64,000 nucleotides of DNA. Origin: Ruminococcaceae bacterium UBA3818 (GTDB taxonomy: Bacteria; Bacillota; Clostridia; Oscillospirales; Ruminococcaceae). A program made the translations under genes and the position numbers. The stretch covers positions 1 to 64,000 of the forward strand of contig DFDW01000009.1 of assembly GCA_002369315.1 (NCBI GenBank), given 5' to 3'. The notes beneath the pieces were generated by a model, which had not been told where the DNA came from, searched no databases, and saw only the letters and a program-made list of their open reading frames with translations. Below are positions 7,805 through 16,401 of the stretch, piece by piece (position 1 is the first letter of the stretch; the number at the start of each line of letters is the position of its first letter).

Positions 7805-9481
7805 ATGACCAGATACCTGAAATTAAAAAAATCCAACTGTAAGAACTGCTATAAATGTATCCGGCACTGCCCGGTCAAATCCATTAAATTTTCCAACCAT
7901 CAGGCCAATATTGTGGAGGATGAGTGTATCCTGTGCGGGCAGTGTTTTGTCAACTGTCCGCAGAATGCGAAAGAAATCCGCAATGATGTCGAAGCCGCTC
8001 GGGCGCTGATCGCGTCCGGCGCGCCGGTGTATGTGAGCCTGGCGCCTTCCTTTGTGGCCAATTACCCGGATGTGGGCATCGGCGCGATGGAAGCGGCATT
8101 GCAGAAACTGGGCTTTGCCGCGGCGGAAGAAACCGCCATCGGCGCCACGCTGGTCAAGCGGGAGTATGAGCGGCTGGTGCGGGAGGGTAAGCAGGAAGTG
8201 ATCATTTCCTCCTGCTGCCATTCGGTAAACCTGTTGATTCAAAAATACTATCCCGAGGCCCTGCCTTACCTTGCAAAGGTAGAGTCGCCGATGCTGGCCC
8301 ATTGCCGTTTGATCAAAGAACAGCACCCCGGGGCAAAAACTGTGTTCATTGGCCCGTGTATTTCCAAAAAAGCGGAGGCGGAAGCCTACGAAGGTATCGT
8401 GGACTGTGTCCTGACCTTTGAGGAATTAAGCGAATGGATGGCGGGCGAGCAGATCGTGCCGGTGAAAGAGCAGGAGAAAAACGACGAGAGCCGCGCCCGT
8501 CTGTTCCCGACTTCCGGCGGAATTCTGCGCACCATGGATTGGGATGAGGACGGCGGTTATAGCCGCCTGACCATTGACGGGACGGAAAACTGCATCCATG
8601 CCCTCAAGGAGATCATGGACGGTACCTTGTCCAACTGCTTTATTGAGATGAGCGCCTGCGCGGGCAGCTGCGTTGGCGGGCCGGCGATGGAAAGACTTCA
8701 TCGTTCTCCGGTCGGCGACTTTTTGGCTGTGGACCGGTACGCCGGCAAAGAGGATTTTGCGGTGGAAGCGCCAAAAGGATCGCTGAAAAAAGAGATCCCT
8801 TACCTGGGACTGAACCGGCAGATGCCTGGCAGCCGTGCAATTGAGGAAATTCTGCGCCGAATGGGCAAGACCTCCCCGGCGGATGAGCTCAACTGCGGCA
8901 GCTGCGGTTATGATACCTGCCGGGAAAAAGCGGTGGCGGTCTATTGGGGCAAGGCGGATTTGACCATGTGCCTGCCGTTTTTAAAAGAAAAGGCCGAAAC
9001 CTTCTCCGATACCATCATCCGCAATTCCCCCAACGGCATCATTGTACTCAACGAATCGCTGGAGGTGCAGCAGATCAACGGCGCTGCCTGTGATATTCTG
9101 CGCCTGTCCCGCCCGTCGGATATCATGGGGGACCAGGTGGTTCGGGTGCTGGATCCCCAGCTTTTCTTCGAAGTGATTCAGACCGGCCGAGATGTGCGCG
9201 ATAAGCGGATGTTTTTGGCGGAGTACCAGAAATATGTGGAAATGACAGTCGTTTATGATAAGAGCTACCGGGTCCTGCTGGTGCTGATGCGGGATATCAC
9301 CGAAGAAGAGCATCAGCGGGCGCAGAAAGAAAATGTGCGCAAGCAAACGGTGGAGATCACCGACCAGGTAGTTGCCAAGCAGATGCGGATCGTACAGGAA
9401 ATCGCGTCGCTTTTGGGCGAGACGACCGCTGAAACCAAAATTGCGCTGACCAATCTGAAGGAGTACTTAAACGATGAATAA
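7805..9481 (+). CDS. [FeFe] hydrogenase-like protein with ferredoxin, Fes and PAS domains (HfsB/sensory type)
   Basis: 558 residues. Order: an N-terminal two-[4Fe-4S] ferredoxin (CKNCYKCIRHCP and CILCGQCFVNCP), an H-cluster domain (SSCCHS near residue 137, GPCISKK near 183, ACAGSCVGG near 283), a four-Cys Fes domain (NCGSCGYDTC ... TMC, about 362-389), a PAS domain (about 400-510) and a helical tail. H-cluster cysteines are kept but surrounding residues differ from catalytic enzymes: the proline of TSCCP is His, and the third motif reads CAGSC. This suggests a redox- or hydrogen-sensing role. Its last 8 bases overlap the phosphatase gene. Confidence 0.88.
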   Translation: MTRYLKLKKSNCKNCYKCIRHCPVKSIKFSNHQANIVEDECILCGQCFVNCPQNAKEIRNDVEAARALIASGAPVYVSLAPSFVANYPDVGIGAMEAALQKLGFAAAEETAIGATLVKREYERLVREGKQEVIISSCCHSVNLLIQKYYPEALPYLAKVESPMLAHCRLIKEQHPGAKTVFIGPCISKKAEAEAYEGIVDCVLTFEELSEWMAGEQIVPVKEQEKNDESRARLFPTSGGILRTMDWDEDGGYSRLTIDGTENCIHALKEIMDGTLSNCFIEMSACAGSCVGGPAMERLHRSPVGDFLAVDRYAGKEDFAVEAPKGSLKKEIPYLGLNRQMPGSRAIEEILRRMGKTSPADELNCGSCGYDTCREKAVAVYWGKADLTMCLPFLKEKAETFSDTIIRNSPNGIIVLNESLEVQQINGAACDILRLSRPSDIMGDQVVRVLDPQLFFEVIQTGRDVRDKRMFLAEYQKYVEMTVVYDKSYRVLLVLMRDITEEEHQRAQKENVRKQTVEITDQVVAKQMRIVQEIASLLGETTAETKIALTNLKEYLNDE

Positions 9482-10646
9482 TCTTTGTGTAGACCTAGGT
9501 TGGCGCAGCATCAACAAACATGGCGAGCAGCTGTGCGGCGACCGGGTACAGATTATAGAGCCGTCTGCCGATTCGGTGGTTATGGTCCTGGCCGACGGTT
9601 TGGGAAGCGGGGTAAAAGCCAACATTCTTTCTACCCTGACGTCTAAAATCATCTCCACCATGATGGCCAGCAATATGGCGCTGGAAAACTGTGTGCAGAC
9701 CATCGCGGATACGCTGCCGGTGTGCGAGGTGAGAAAGGTGGCCTATTCCACCTTCACCATCATCCGGATTGAGCATAACGAATACGCGGAACTGATTCAG
9801 TACGACAACCCGCTGGTCATCCTGCTTCGGGACGGCAAAAACTATGATTATGACAAAACCGCCATGGAAATCGGCGGTAAGACCATTTATAAATCCAAAA
9901 TCAAACTGCAGGAAAACGACACGTTCATCACCACCAGCGACGGCGCGATTCACGCCGGAGTGGGGATGTCCTTAAACTTTGGCTGGCAGCGGGAAAATAT
10001 CATCGAGTTCATGGAAATGATCTACGATAAGGATTTTACCGCTAAAACCCTGGCCACCATCCTGCTGGATGAATGTAATAAGCTTTACGGCTATCAGCCC
10101 GGAGATGATACCACTGTCAGCGTAATGAAAGTGCGGCAGCGCCGGCAGGTGAATCTGATGATCGGGCCGCCTACCGACCCGGCAGACGACGAAAAAATGA
10201 TGGGCCTGTTCTTCTCCAAAGAGGGTAAGCATATCGTCTGCGGCGGTACGACCTCCATGGTGGCGGCGCGTTTCCTGCACCAGACGGTGCAGCCGAATCT
10301 GGGTTATCTGGATCCGGAGATCCCGCCCACCGCGACCATCAAGGGAGTGGATCTGGTAACCGAAGGGGTCATCACCATCAGCCGTGTGCTGACCTATGCG
10401 AAAAGCTATCTGGAAGCAAACGAGGATTATTCCAAATGGAGTTACAAACAGGATGGCGCCTCCCAGATTTCCCGTCTGCTGTTTGAAGAAGCCACAGACA
10501 TCAATTTCTATGTGGGCCGTGCGGTGAATCCCGCCCACCAGAATCCAGACCTGCCAATCAATTTCAATATCAAAATGCGATTGGTGGACGAGTTGTCCGA
10601 TGCGCTCAAACAGATGGGTAAGCGAATTAAGGTCAGCTATTTTTAA
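9474..10646 (+). CDS. SpoIIE/PP2C-type serine phosphatase of the hydrogenase operon
   Basis: 390 residues. The N-terminal half is a PP2C/SpoIIE phosphatase with LADGLGSGVKAN, TTSDGAIHAG and PGDDTTVSVMK supplying the metal-binding aspartates. The C-terminal half (from about residue 225) is a conserved extension without a motif I can name. The ATG overlaps the stop of the hydrogenase-like gene (ATGAATAA), implying translational coupling. A phosphatase between two hydrogenase genes matches hfs clusters of thermophilic Clostridia. Its substrate is unknown, perhaps a phosphoprotein reporting on the PAS hydrogenase. Confidence 0.87.
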   Translation: MNNLCVDLGWRSINKHGEQLCGDRVQIIEPSADSVVMVLADGLGSGVKANILSTLTSKIISTMMASNMALENCVQTIADTLPVCEVRKVAYSTFTIIRIEHNEYAELIQYDNPLVILLRDGKNYDYDKTAMEIGGKTIYKSKIKLQENDTFITTSDGAIHAGVGMSLNFGWQRENIIEFMEMIYDKDFTAKTLATILLDECNKLYGYQPGDDTTVSVMKVRQRRQVNLMIGPPTDPADDEKMMGLFFSKEGKHIVCGGTTSMVAARFLHQTVQPNLGYLDPEIPPTATIKGVDLVTEGVITISRVLTYAKSYLEANEDYSKWSYKQDGASQISRLLFEEATDINFYVGRAVNPAHQNPDLPINFNIKMRLVDELSDALKQMGKRIKVSYF

Positions 10647-10657
10647 GGGGGATGGGT

Positions 10658-12082
10658 ATGAGAAAATTTGATACCAAAGTGCAGTATTTAAAGTACAAGG
10701 TCCTGCGGGAGGTGGCGCGTCACGCTTTTGAGGACCGGCTGATGGACGCTTATATCGATATCCCCTATACCATCGTGCCGGGCAATGAGCCCACGATGCG
10801 CTGCTGCGTGTATAAAGAGCGGGCCATTGTCAACGAGCGCATCCATATGGCCATGGGCGGATACAAGGAAAATCCCAATGTGATTGAGGTAATCAGCATT
10901 GCCTGCGACGAATGCCCCATGGGCGGCTATGAGGTCACAGAGTCCTGCCGCGGCTGCCTGGCGCACCGCTGTGAGGATGTTTGCCCCCGCCACGCGATCA
11001 GCTTCGATGAGCACCAGAAAGCGCATATCGATAAAGAAAAGTGCGTGAACTGCGGGCGCTGCGCTAAGGTATGCCCGTATAGCGCTATCAGCAACAAACG
11101 CCGCCCCTGCGAGATCGCCTGCAAGGTGGACGCGATTTCCACCAGCGCAGAATCGAAAGCGGCGCAGATCGACAACAGCAAGTGCATTTCCTGCGGTTCC
11201 TGCGTTTATATGTGTCCGTGGGGCGCCATTGTTGACAAATCGTTCATTGTCGACGTTGTGAAGATGCTCAAAGAAAGCGACAACAACCAGAACTATAAAG
11301 TCTATGCGGTGGTGGCTCCCTCCATTTCCGGACAGTTTTCCTACGCAAAGCTGGGCCAGGTAATTACCGCGATCAAAAAGCTGGGCTTCCACAGTGTGGT
11401 GGAGGTTGCGCTGGGCGCCGATATGGTTGCCTATTCCGAAGCGGCGGAACTGGCGGAAAAAGGATTTTTGACCAGCTCCTGCTGCCCGGCTTTCGTAGAC
11501 TATATCCACAAAAAATTCCCTCAGATGAAGGAGCATGTCTCTCATAATCTTTCGCCCATGGGAGCCATCGGACAGTATATCAAAGAGATCGACCCGACCG
11601 CAAAGATTGTGTTTATCGGGCCCTGCACCGCCAAAAAGATGGAATTTCAAAAAGAAACCGTGTCGCCGTATATCGACGCCGTGCTGACCTTTGAGGAGCT
11701 GCAGGCGCTGTTCGACAGCCGGGATATGGAAATTTCCGAACTGGAAGAGGATGTGTTGGATAACGCCTCTTATTACGGACGTATTTTCGCCCGGTCCGGT
11801 GGTTTGTCCGACGCGGTGGCGCAGGCGCTCAAGGAACAGGGTCTGGACTTTGAGGCCAAACCAGTGGCCTGCGACGGTATCGAAGCTTGCCGGATGGCTT
11901 TGCTAAAAGCCTCCAAGAATGTTTTGCCCGGCAATTTTATTGAAGGAATGGCCTGCATCGGCGGATGCATCGGCGGCGCCGGCTGCCTGACCCACGAAGA
12001 GAAGAATAAGGCAGAGGTGGACAAATACGGCCGGGAAGCGTATGAAAAAACGATCAGCGAAGCAATCGGCGTTTTGAAATAA
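10658..12082 (+). CDS. [FeFe] hydrogenase, catalytic type
   Basis: 474 residues. The N-terminal part has a four-Cys segment (CDECPMGGYEVTESCRGCLA) and several [4Fe-4S] motifs (CVNCGRCAKVCP, CISCGSCVYMCP). The H-cluster domain has SSCCPAF near residue 275, GPCTAKK near 321 and MACIGGCIGG near 430, close to canonical catalytic motifs, so this is the likely proton-reducing subunit. I place the start at ATG 10658, six bases after AAGGGGG; the ATG at 10652 touches the ribosome binding site. It is the last gene of the operon, 11 bases after the phosphatase. Maturases HydEFG are not in the window. Confidence 0.92.
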   Translation: MRKFDTKVQYLKYKVLREVARHAFEDRLMDAYIDIPYTIVPGNEPTMRCCVYKERAIVNERIHMAMGGYKENPNVIEVISIACDECPMGGYEVTESCRGCLAHRCEDVCPRHAISFDEHQKAHIDKEKCVNCGRCAKVCPYSAISNKRRPCEIACKVDAISTSAESKAAQIDNSKCISCGSCVYMCPWGAIVDKSFIVDVVKMLKESDNNQNYKVYAVVAPSISGQFSYAKLGQVITAIKKLGFHSVVEVALGADMVAYSEAAELAEKGFLTSSCCPAFVDYIHKKFPQMKEHVSHNLSPMGAIGQYIKEIDPTAKIVFIGPCTAKKMEFQKETVSPYIDAVLTFEELQALFDSRDMEISELEEDVLDNASYYGRIFARSGGLSDAVAQALKEQGLDFEAKPVACDGIEACRMALLKASKNVLPGNFIEGMACIGGCIGGAGCLTHEEKNKAEVDKYGREAYEKTISEAIGVLK

Positions 12083-12116
12083 AGCGGTATTTGGCTGAAC
12101 CTGTTCGCCTAAAAGA

Positions 12117-12153
12117 AAAAACGGCTTTGCAGCATTGCTGCAAAGCCGTTTTT
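12117..12153. terminator. bidirectional terminator
   Basis: ACGGCTTTGCAGC-att-GCTGCAAAGCCGT, a 13-base perfect stem flanked by A and T tracts. It serves the hydrogenase operon and the converging XRE gene. Confidence 0.88.
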
Positions 12154-12159
12154 CATCTC

Positions 12160-12750
12160 TTAACGAATGTTCGGATATCGGGTCAGGCCATGTTGGGTGC
12201 AATACAAAAACAGCGTTCCGCCGGGAAACAGAGGAAACCGGAAAGAGGGATTCTGCTCCGGGTATAAGCGGGTAAAAAAGATCTGTTCGTTTTTTACATA
12301 GGCGGCGAAAGAGAGAAAATGACCCTTTTCCATCGGATGATCCGCCGTGATAAAATATTCGCCGTCGATTTGCTCGATCATAATGGCGGGACCATCTTCC
12401 CGCGGCAGGGGGGAAAGGGGCTCCAGTTTGCGCCCGCAGCAGAAAACAGATGCGCCGCCGGTGCTGAACAGAATGTTCCCGCAGGCGGGGCAGACATAAA
12501 ACCGTGTCCGTGCCAGGTTGCCGCTGTCCGGCTGATTGAGAGAAATTTCTCCCTCCATCAGCTGCGCCATATCCACTCCCAGGATGACCGACAGATCCGG
12601 CCATAAAGAGAGATCGGGACAGCCCAGGCCACACTCCCATTTCGATACAGTTTTATTGGTGATATTCAAAGCGTCTGCGATTTGCTGTTGGGTCAGTCCT
12701 TTTTCCCTGCGCAGCCGGGCGATTAATTTCCCGATTTTGATACAATCCAA
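12160..12750 (-). CDS. XRE regulator fused to a desulfoferrodoxin-like domain
   Basis: 196 residues. Residues 4-58 are an XRE helix-turn-helix (LRREKGLTQQQIADALNITN). Residues 84-110 resemble the desulforedoxin centre: C87, C90, then the C104-C105 pair. Residues 115-190 resemble superoxide reductase: ADHPM (H138), EKGHF (H144) and YCTQHGL (C184, H187). The first iron-ligand His expected near residue 119 is absent (REDGPAI where KHVPVI is usual), so catalysis is doubtful and sensing of iron, superoxide or redox state is plausible. The TTG at 12750 follows CGGAGGG; the frame is open to a second TTG at 12783. Confidence 0.8.
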   Translation of the reverse strand: MDCIKIGKLIARLRREKGLTQQQIADALNITNKTVSKWECGLGCPDLSLWPDLSVILGVDMAQLMEGEISLNQPDSGNLARTRFYVCPACGNILFSTGGASVFCCGRKLEPLSPLPREDGPAIMIEQIDGEYFITADHPMEKGHFLSFAAYVKNEQIFFTRLYPEQNPSFRFPLFPGGTLFLYCTQHGLTRYPNIR

Positions 12751-12871
12751 AAAATCCCTCCGTTCCCGCAGCGTGAAAACCAACTTTGGTCCGCGGCTTT
12801 TCTGCTTTCATTTTAACAGACCGCCAAAAGCAAAGCAATCCACGCTTCGTAGACCGGACGGAATCGAAGAA

Positions 12872-13180
12872 TCATTCGCGAAAATTTTGCCGGCGGCGAA
12901 AATGCAGGAAAAAGAGGGTGTGCAGGCTGGCCACAGCAATCCATCCAATGCCGGTGGCAATTGCGATTGCACCCAGCCGCAGCCGACCAATCAGCAGATA
13001 GGAGAGAACGACGCGGATGGAAATATGAATCGTAGTGCCCAGCACCGGCAGGTTGATCCGACCGGTTCCGCGGAAATACCCCACAAAAGACGCACCCAGA
13101 AAGCAAAATAGGTAAAAGCAGGAGATCATACGTAAATAGAGAGTGCCCTGGACAAGTTCTTCCTGCCCGTTTGCGCAGTG
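12872..13180 (-). pseudogene. MATE efflux transporter, C-terminal remnant
   Basis: The reading frame at 12872-13165 encodes GTLYLRMISCFYLFCFLG then FVGYFRGTGRINLPVLGTTI, which matches the last third of MATE multidrug/Na+ antiporters (the GYFRGTGR loop and two final membrane segments). Upstream the frame is closed by a TGA in the same register, and the preceding sequence in another frame carries no MATE homology I can see. The 12 N-proximal segments are missing. The region 13180-13500 contains no other gene. Confidence 0.7.
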
Positions 13181-13521
13181 TCAGCTCGTTTGGCTCCTGC
13201 AGGCAGCGCACCGCCGGCAGGCGATACAAATAGCTGTCCTGCGGGAGCTTCCGGGATATTCGGATTCCCCAGACATACAAATCAACCACAGACGTATGTT
13301 CCATCTTTACCATCCTTTTCTTTTCCTCTTCATCATAGCAGGAAGCAAGTCCAATCAAAAGGCCAGCGCCCAAAAACGTACCAAAGACAGACCACGCGGC
13401 AAAACACGGTCCTTTTTGGCAAATCCGTTTTTTCGGGGTATATTTGTGACGATTCTCTGCATATGATGTGGCAAGACGGGTTCCCGCGCTGCGGGAGCCG
13501 CATCCGCAGGGAGGGATTGGA

Positions 13522-13779
13522 TTGAAAGGATTGCCTGAGGAACGGGCGGTTTCGCTGGGGTTGTATATGATAGAGAATAACGCCACGGTGCGCAGCGCGG
13601 CAAAAGCGTTTCATATCAGTAAAAGTACGGTACATAAAGACGTATCGGAACGGTTAAAAAAGATAAACCCCAATTTATATCGGCAGGTCAAAGAATTGAT
13701 GGATACCAATAAACAAGAGCGGCATATTCGAGGTGGGATGGCGACAAAAAACAAATACGCCCGGGAAAAAAGAGGATGA
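13522..13779 (+). CDS. spoIIID: sporulation transcriptional regulator SpoIIID
   Basis: 85 residues, the normal size. A DNA-binding protein of the mother cell that tunes sigma-E and sigma-K regulons. The helix-turn-helix reads TVRSAAKAFHISKSTVHKDV, followed by RLKKINPNLY and a basic tail ending NKYAREKRG, all typical. The TTG at 13522 lies six bases after GGAGGGA; the in-frame upstream extension has no homology. In many Clostridia spoIIQ and spoIIID are neighbours; here they are separated by a yitT-like gene and lie in opposite orientation. Confidence 0.93.
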   Translation: MKGLPEERAVSLGLYMIENNATVRSAAKAFHISKSTVHKDVSERLKKINPNLYRQVKELMDTNKQERHIRGGMATKNKYAREKRG

Positions 13780-13805
13780 AAAAAGCGCCGACAGGCGCTT
13801 TTTGT
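13779..13805 (+). terminator. spoIIID terminator
   Basis: AAAAAGCGCC-gaca-GGCGCTTTTT directly overlapping the spoIIID stop region. Confidence 0.8.
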
Positions 13806-13811
13806 TTGGAA

Positions 13812-13842
13812 AAGCACCGCCTTTTTTCGGCGGTGTTTTTTC
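13812..13842 (-). terminator. terminator for the yitT-like gene
   Basis: CACCGCC and GGCGGTG flank a loop of T/C bases; on the minus strand the hairpin is followed by CTTTTCC. It lies about 55 bases beyond the yitT-like stop. Confidence 0.55.
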
Positions 13843-13894
13843 CGTCTGCAAAGGGATTCTTTGCTTTTGGCAGACTCTCAGGCGGCGAAAGCAA

Positions 13895-14764
13895 TCAGCG
13901 GTATTCCTTGTTCAGAGAAAATCCACGCCCCCGCACCTCTTTCACCGCGCTGACGACCAAAAAAGCAGCCGGGTCGATTTCGTTGACCATCTGAGTCAGC
14001 CGGGGCAGCTCCCGGTTGGATACCACTGATAGAATCATCGGCAGTTCTGTCCGGCAGTAGCCGGTCTGCGCATGGATGAGAGTGGAGCCGCGGTCAAGCC
14101 GGCGGATGATCTGCTCGTTGATCTGTTCGTATTTTTCGCTGACGATTTTTACCTGTGTCCGGGACTGACCCATCAACAGCACCTTATCCAGTACCAGTGT
14201 ATAGATCATGACCAGCAAAATGCCGTACAGAACCTGCTCTTTGTCGGAGAAGAGGATTTGCAGAAGCAAAATGGTAAAATCAAAGGCGTACATTGTGACC
14301 GAGACGGAAAGGCCGAATTTCTTGTTGAGCACCAGAGGCGGAATATCCATACCGCCGGTGGAGGCGCCAGCCCGGATAACGATCCCGATGGAAAAGCCGA
14401 TCATCAAACCGGCGTAAACGGCGCACAGCAGACGGTCACCGGTCATTTGAGACAGCGCCGGTATTTTCTGGAACACCCCCAGAATGAATGGGTAAAAGAA
14501 GGTGCTGACCAAGGTGGTCAGCGCGAATTTTTTCCCCAGAATCCAAAGACCCAGCAAAAACATGGCAACATTAAAAACAGAGACAAAAACCGTTACCGGC
14601 AGCCCGAACTGATGGTAAAAGAACAAAGCCAAACCGGTGGTGCCGCCAGTAATCAGACCGGCAGGCAGAATAAACATGGTCACGCCCAAGGCGTAAATGG
14701 CGTTGCCCAGCAGGATCAGCGCCAGGTTGAGAAGATTTTTTGCCAACGTTTGATTGCTTTTCAT
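13895..14764 (-). CDS. YitT family membrane protein (DUF161/DUF2179)
   Basis: 289 residues. Five or six N-terminal membrane segments with the family motifs LPAGLITGGTTGLAL and IRAGASTGGMDI, then a cytosolic DUF2179 domain (SNRELPRLTQMVNEIDPAAF). Molecular function is not established; family members are common in Firmicutes and some affect spore germination. Starts at ATG 14764. It sits between spoIIID and spoIIQ, on the spoIIQ strand, about 200 bases after it. Confidence 0.9.
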   Translation of the reverse strand: MKSNQTLAKNLLNLALILLGNAIYALGVTMFILPAGLITGGTTGLALFFYHQFGLPVTVFVSVFNVAMFLLGLWILGKKFALTTLVSTFFYPFILGVFQKIPALSQMTGDRLLCAVYAGLMIGFSIGIVIRAGASTGGMDIPPLVLNKKFGLSVSVTMYAFDFTILLLQILFSDKEQVLYGILLVMIYTLVLDKVLLMGQSRTQVKIVSEKYEQINEQIIRRLDRGSTLIHAQTGYCRTELPMILSVVSNRELPRLTQMVNEIDPAAFLVVSAVKEVRGRGFSLNKEYR

Positions 14765-14972
14765 GGTCAGGACCCTTTCTCTTGCTGTTTTCTTACTGTG
14801 TTATTTCGTTAAAGGGAAAAAGAAAAAGCAGACTGGTTTCAGTCTGCTTTTTCTTTTTATTTTTGAAAATAGAATGGCGTTTTCCATTTTTTCAGCCCTT
14901 TATCACAGCCTGCATTGCGGAAAGATCCGCTGCGGCTTTCATGTTAACAGGGAAAGGGGCAAAAGTCAAGCG

Positions 14973-15749
14973 TTAGTCGTCCGATTCGTAAAAACCCATC
15001 CGGGCCAGAGGGTCTACCCGAACACCGTCTTCAAACAACTCAAAGTGTAGATGCGGTTCCAGCGCGGTTTCCGCCAGATTGGTGTCGCCAACCTGGCCGA
15101 TTTCGTCAGCGATGGAAACAGCCTGTCCCTCTACCACCAAAAGCTCTTCATCGAGACCGCAGTAGCGGCTGATCAGATCATCCGCGTGGGTGATTTCCAC
15201 AACGGTACCCCACATCGGATCGTCTTTCACCGCAGAAACAACGCCGTCGGCCACTGCTCGTACAGGGGTCCCCCATTCCGCCTTAATATCGATGCCGTTG
15301 TGGGTGTGCCATTTGTTCAGGGTTTCGTCCTTGACCAGCTCCGTGCCGGAAAACAGGTGAAAAACCGTGTTTTCAACGGGAAGCAGAAAGGAGGAAACGC
15401 CGTAATTGGGCGCAATGGTATCCTGTGCGGATTCTTCGGAAACCACGGAAGATACTTCGGGCGCCGAGGAGGAAACAGGCGCACTGGAAGAGGAAGAGGA
15501 TGGGCGGGATACATTGGAGACTTTTTGCTCTACCTGCTGTTCTTTTTGGGACACCGGCGTGCTGGAAGCGGTGTTTTGCAGGGCTGTGCCGGAAGCCGCT
15601 GGCGGCTGGGAAGTAAAAGAATCGATGGTCTTGTCCACGATGACCCAAGCGGCAGCGCCTGCTCCCAGTACGCAGACCGCCAAAGCAGCGTAAAAGCCTT
15701 TCCCCAGAAGGAATTTCCCCACGGGGCTTTCGGAAAAAGATTTTTTCAT
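14973..15749 (-). CDS. spoIIQ: SpoIIQ-like M23 peptidase-domain protein
   Basis: 258 residues. A cytosolic N-terminus, one membrane anchor (about residues 18-38), a Ser/Pro-rich linker and an M23/LytM domain with HNGIDIKAEWGTPV and HLHFEL. Both metal-binding His motifs appear intact, as in clostridial SpoIIQ and unlike the B. subtilis protein. SpoIIQ sits in the forespore membrane and docks SpoIIIAH to form the feeding channel. Assignment rests on architecture and on the neighbouring spoIIID; a general LytM anchor protein is the alternative. About 190 bases separate it from divergent spoVAC. Confidence 0.8.
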   Translation of the reverse strand: MKKSFSESPVGKFLLGKGFYAALAVCVLGAGAAAWVIVDKTIDSFTSQPPAASGTALQNTASSTPVSQKEQQVEQKVSNVSRPSSSSSSAPVSSSAPEVSSVVSEESAQDTIAPNYGVSSFLLPVENTVFHLFSGTELVKDETLNKWHTHNGIDIKAEWGTPVRAVADGVVSAVKDDPMWGTVVEITHADDLISRYCGLDEELLVVEGQAVSIADEIGQVGDTNLAETALEPHLHFELFEDGVRVDPLARMGFYESDD

Positions 15750-15942
15750 AGGATTTCCCTCAATTCATACAAAAATTTATGTTATCAAAAGTATGGCTTT
15801 TGGACGCATGATTTATGCACCATATTTTTATGGGAGCGGAAATCCGGAAAAAACCGGACGGAATTTGCCGTGGAATGGGCGAAAATACATAAATGTGATT
15901 CGGGCAGAGAAAATAGCAGTAAATGATTTTTTAAAGGAAAGG

Positions 15943-16389
15943 ATGATTTTATTGTCTTGTACACCGCAGGAATACAATAAAATGAGCCAAAAAGCAGCCC
16001 CCAATTCCAAACTATGGCGCAATATGCTGTTGGCTTTTCTGGTTGGTGGCCTGATCTGCACCATAGGGCAGGGGGTTATGAGCTGGATGCAGGCGCTCGG
16101 CCTCAGCCGGGAAGACGGCGGCGCCATCACTTCTATTTCCCTGATTTTTTTAAGCGCGCTGCTGACAGGATTCAACTGCTATGATAATATTGCCAAACAC
16201 GCGGGCGCGGGAACGCTGGTTCCCATCACCGGATTTGCCAACGCCATGGTCAGCCCGGCGCTGGAATTTAAGCGGGAAGGATTTATCCTGGGCGTAGGGG
16301 CAAAAATGTTTTCCATCGCCGGGCCTGTGATTCTGTATGGCAGTGCCGCATCGGTTGTTTATGGGCTGATTTTGGCGATTTTCGGTTAG
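15943..16389 (+). CDS. spoVAC: stage V sporulation protein AC
   Basis: About 148 residues. Integral membrane component of the SpoVA channel, which moves Ca-dipicolinate into the forespore and out at germination; SpoVAC acts as a mechanosensitive channel in B. subtilis. Motifs FLVGGLICTIGQ, HAGAGTLVPITGFANAMVSP and EGFILGVGAKMF are characteristic. The start is uncertain: ATG 15943 is very close to AAAGGAAAGG, and TTG 15952 has better spacing. First gene of a three-gene spoVA operon of the clostridial type. The gap before it (15750-15942) holds no gene; sporulation sigma-factor sites could not be assigned confidently. Confidence 0.93.
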   Translation: MILLSCTPQEYNKMSQKAAPNSKLWRNMLLAFLVGGLICTIGQGVMSWMQALGLSREDGGAITSISLIFLSALLTGFNCYDNIAKHAGAGTLVPITGFANAMVSPALEFKREGFILGVGAKMFSIAGPVILYGSAASVVYGLILAIFG

Positions 16390-16401
16390 GGGGAAAGATA
16401 A

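Noticed and set aside
13143..13525. plus-strand frames over the MATE remnant
   Set aside because: No ribosome binding site or family resemblance; the opposite strand explains the region.
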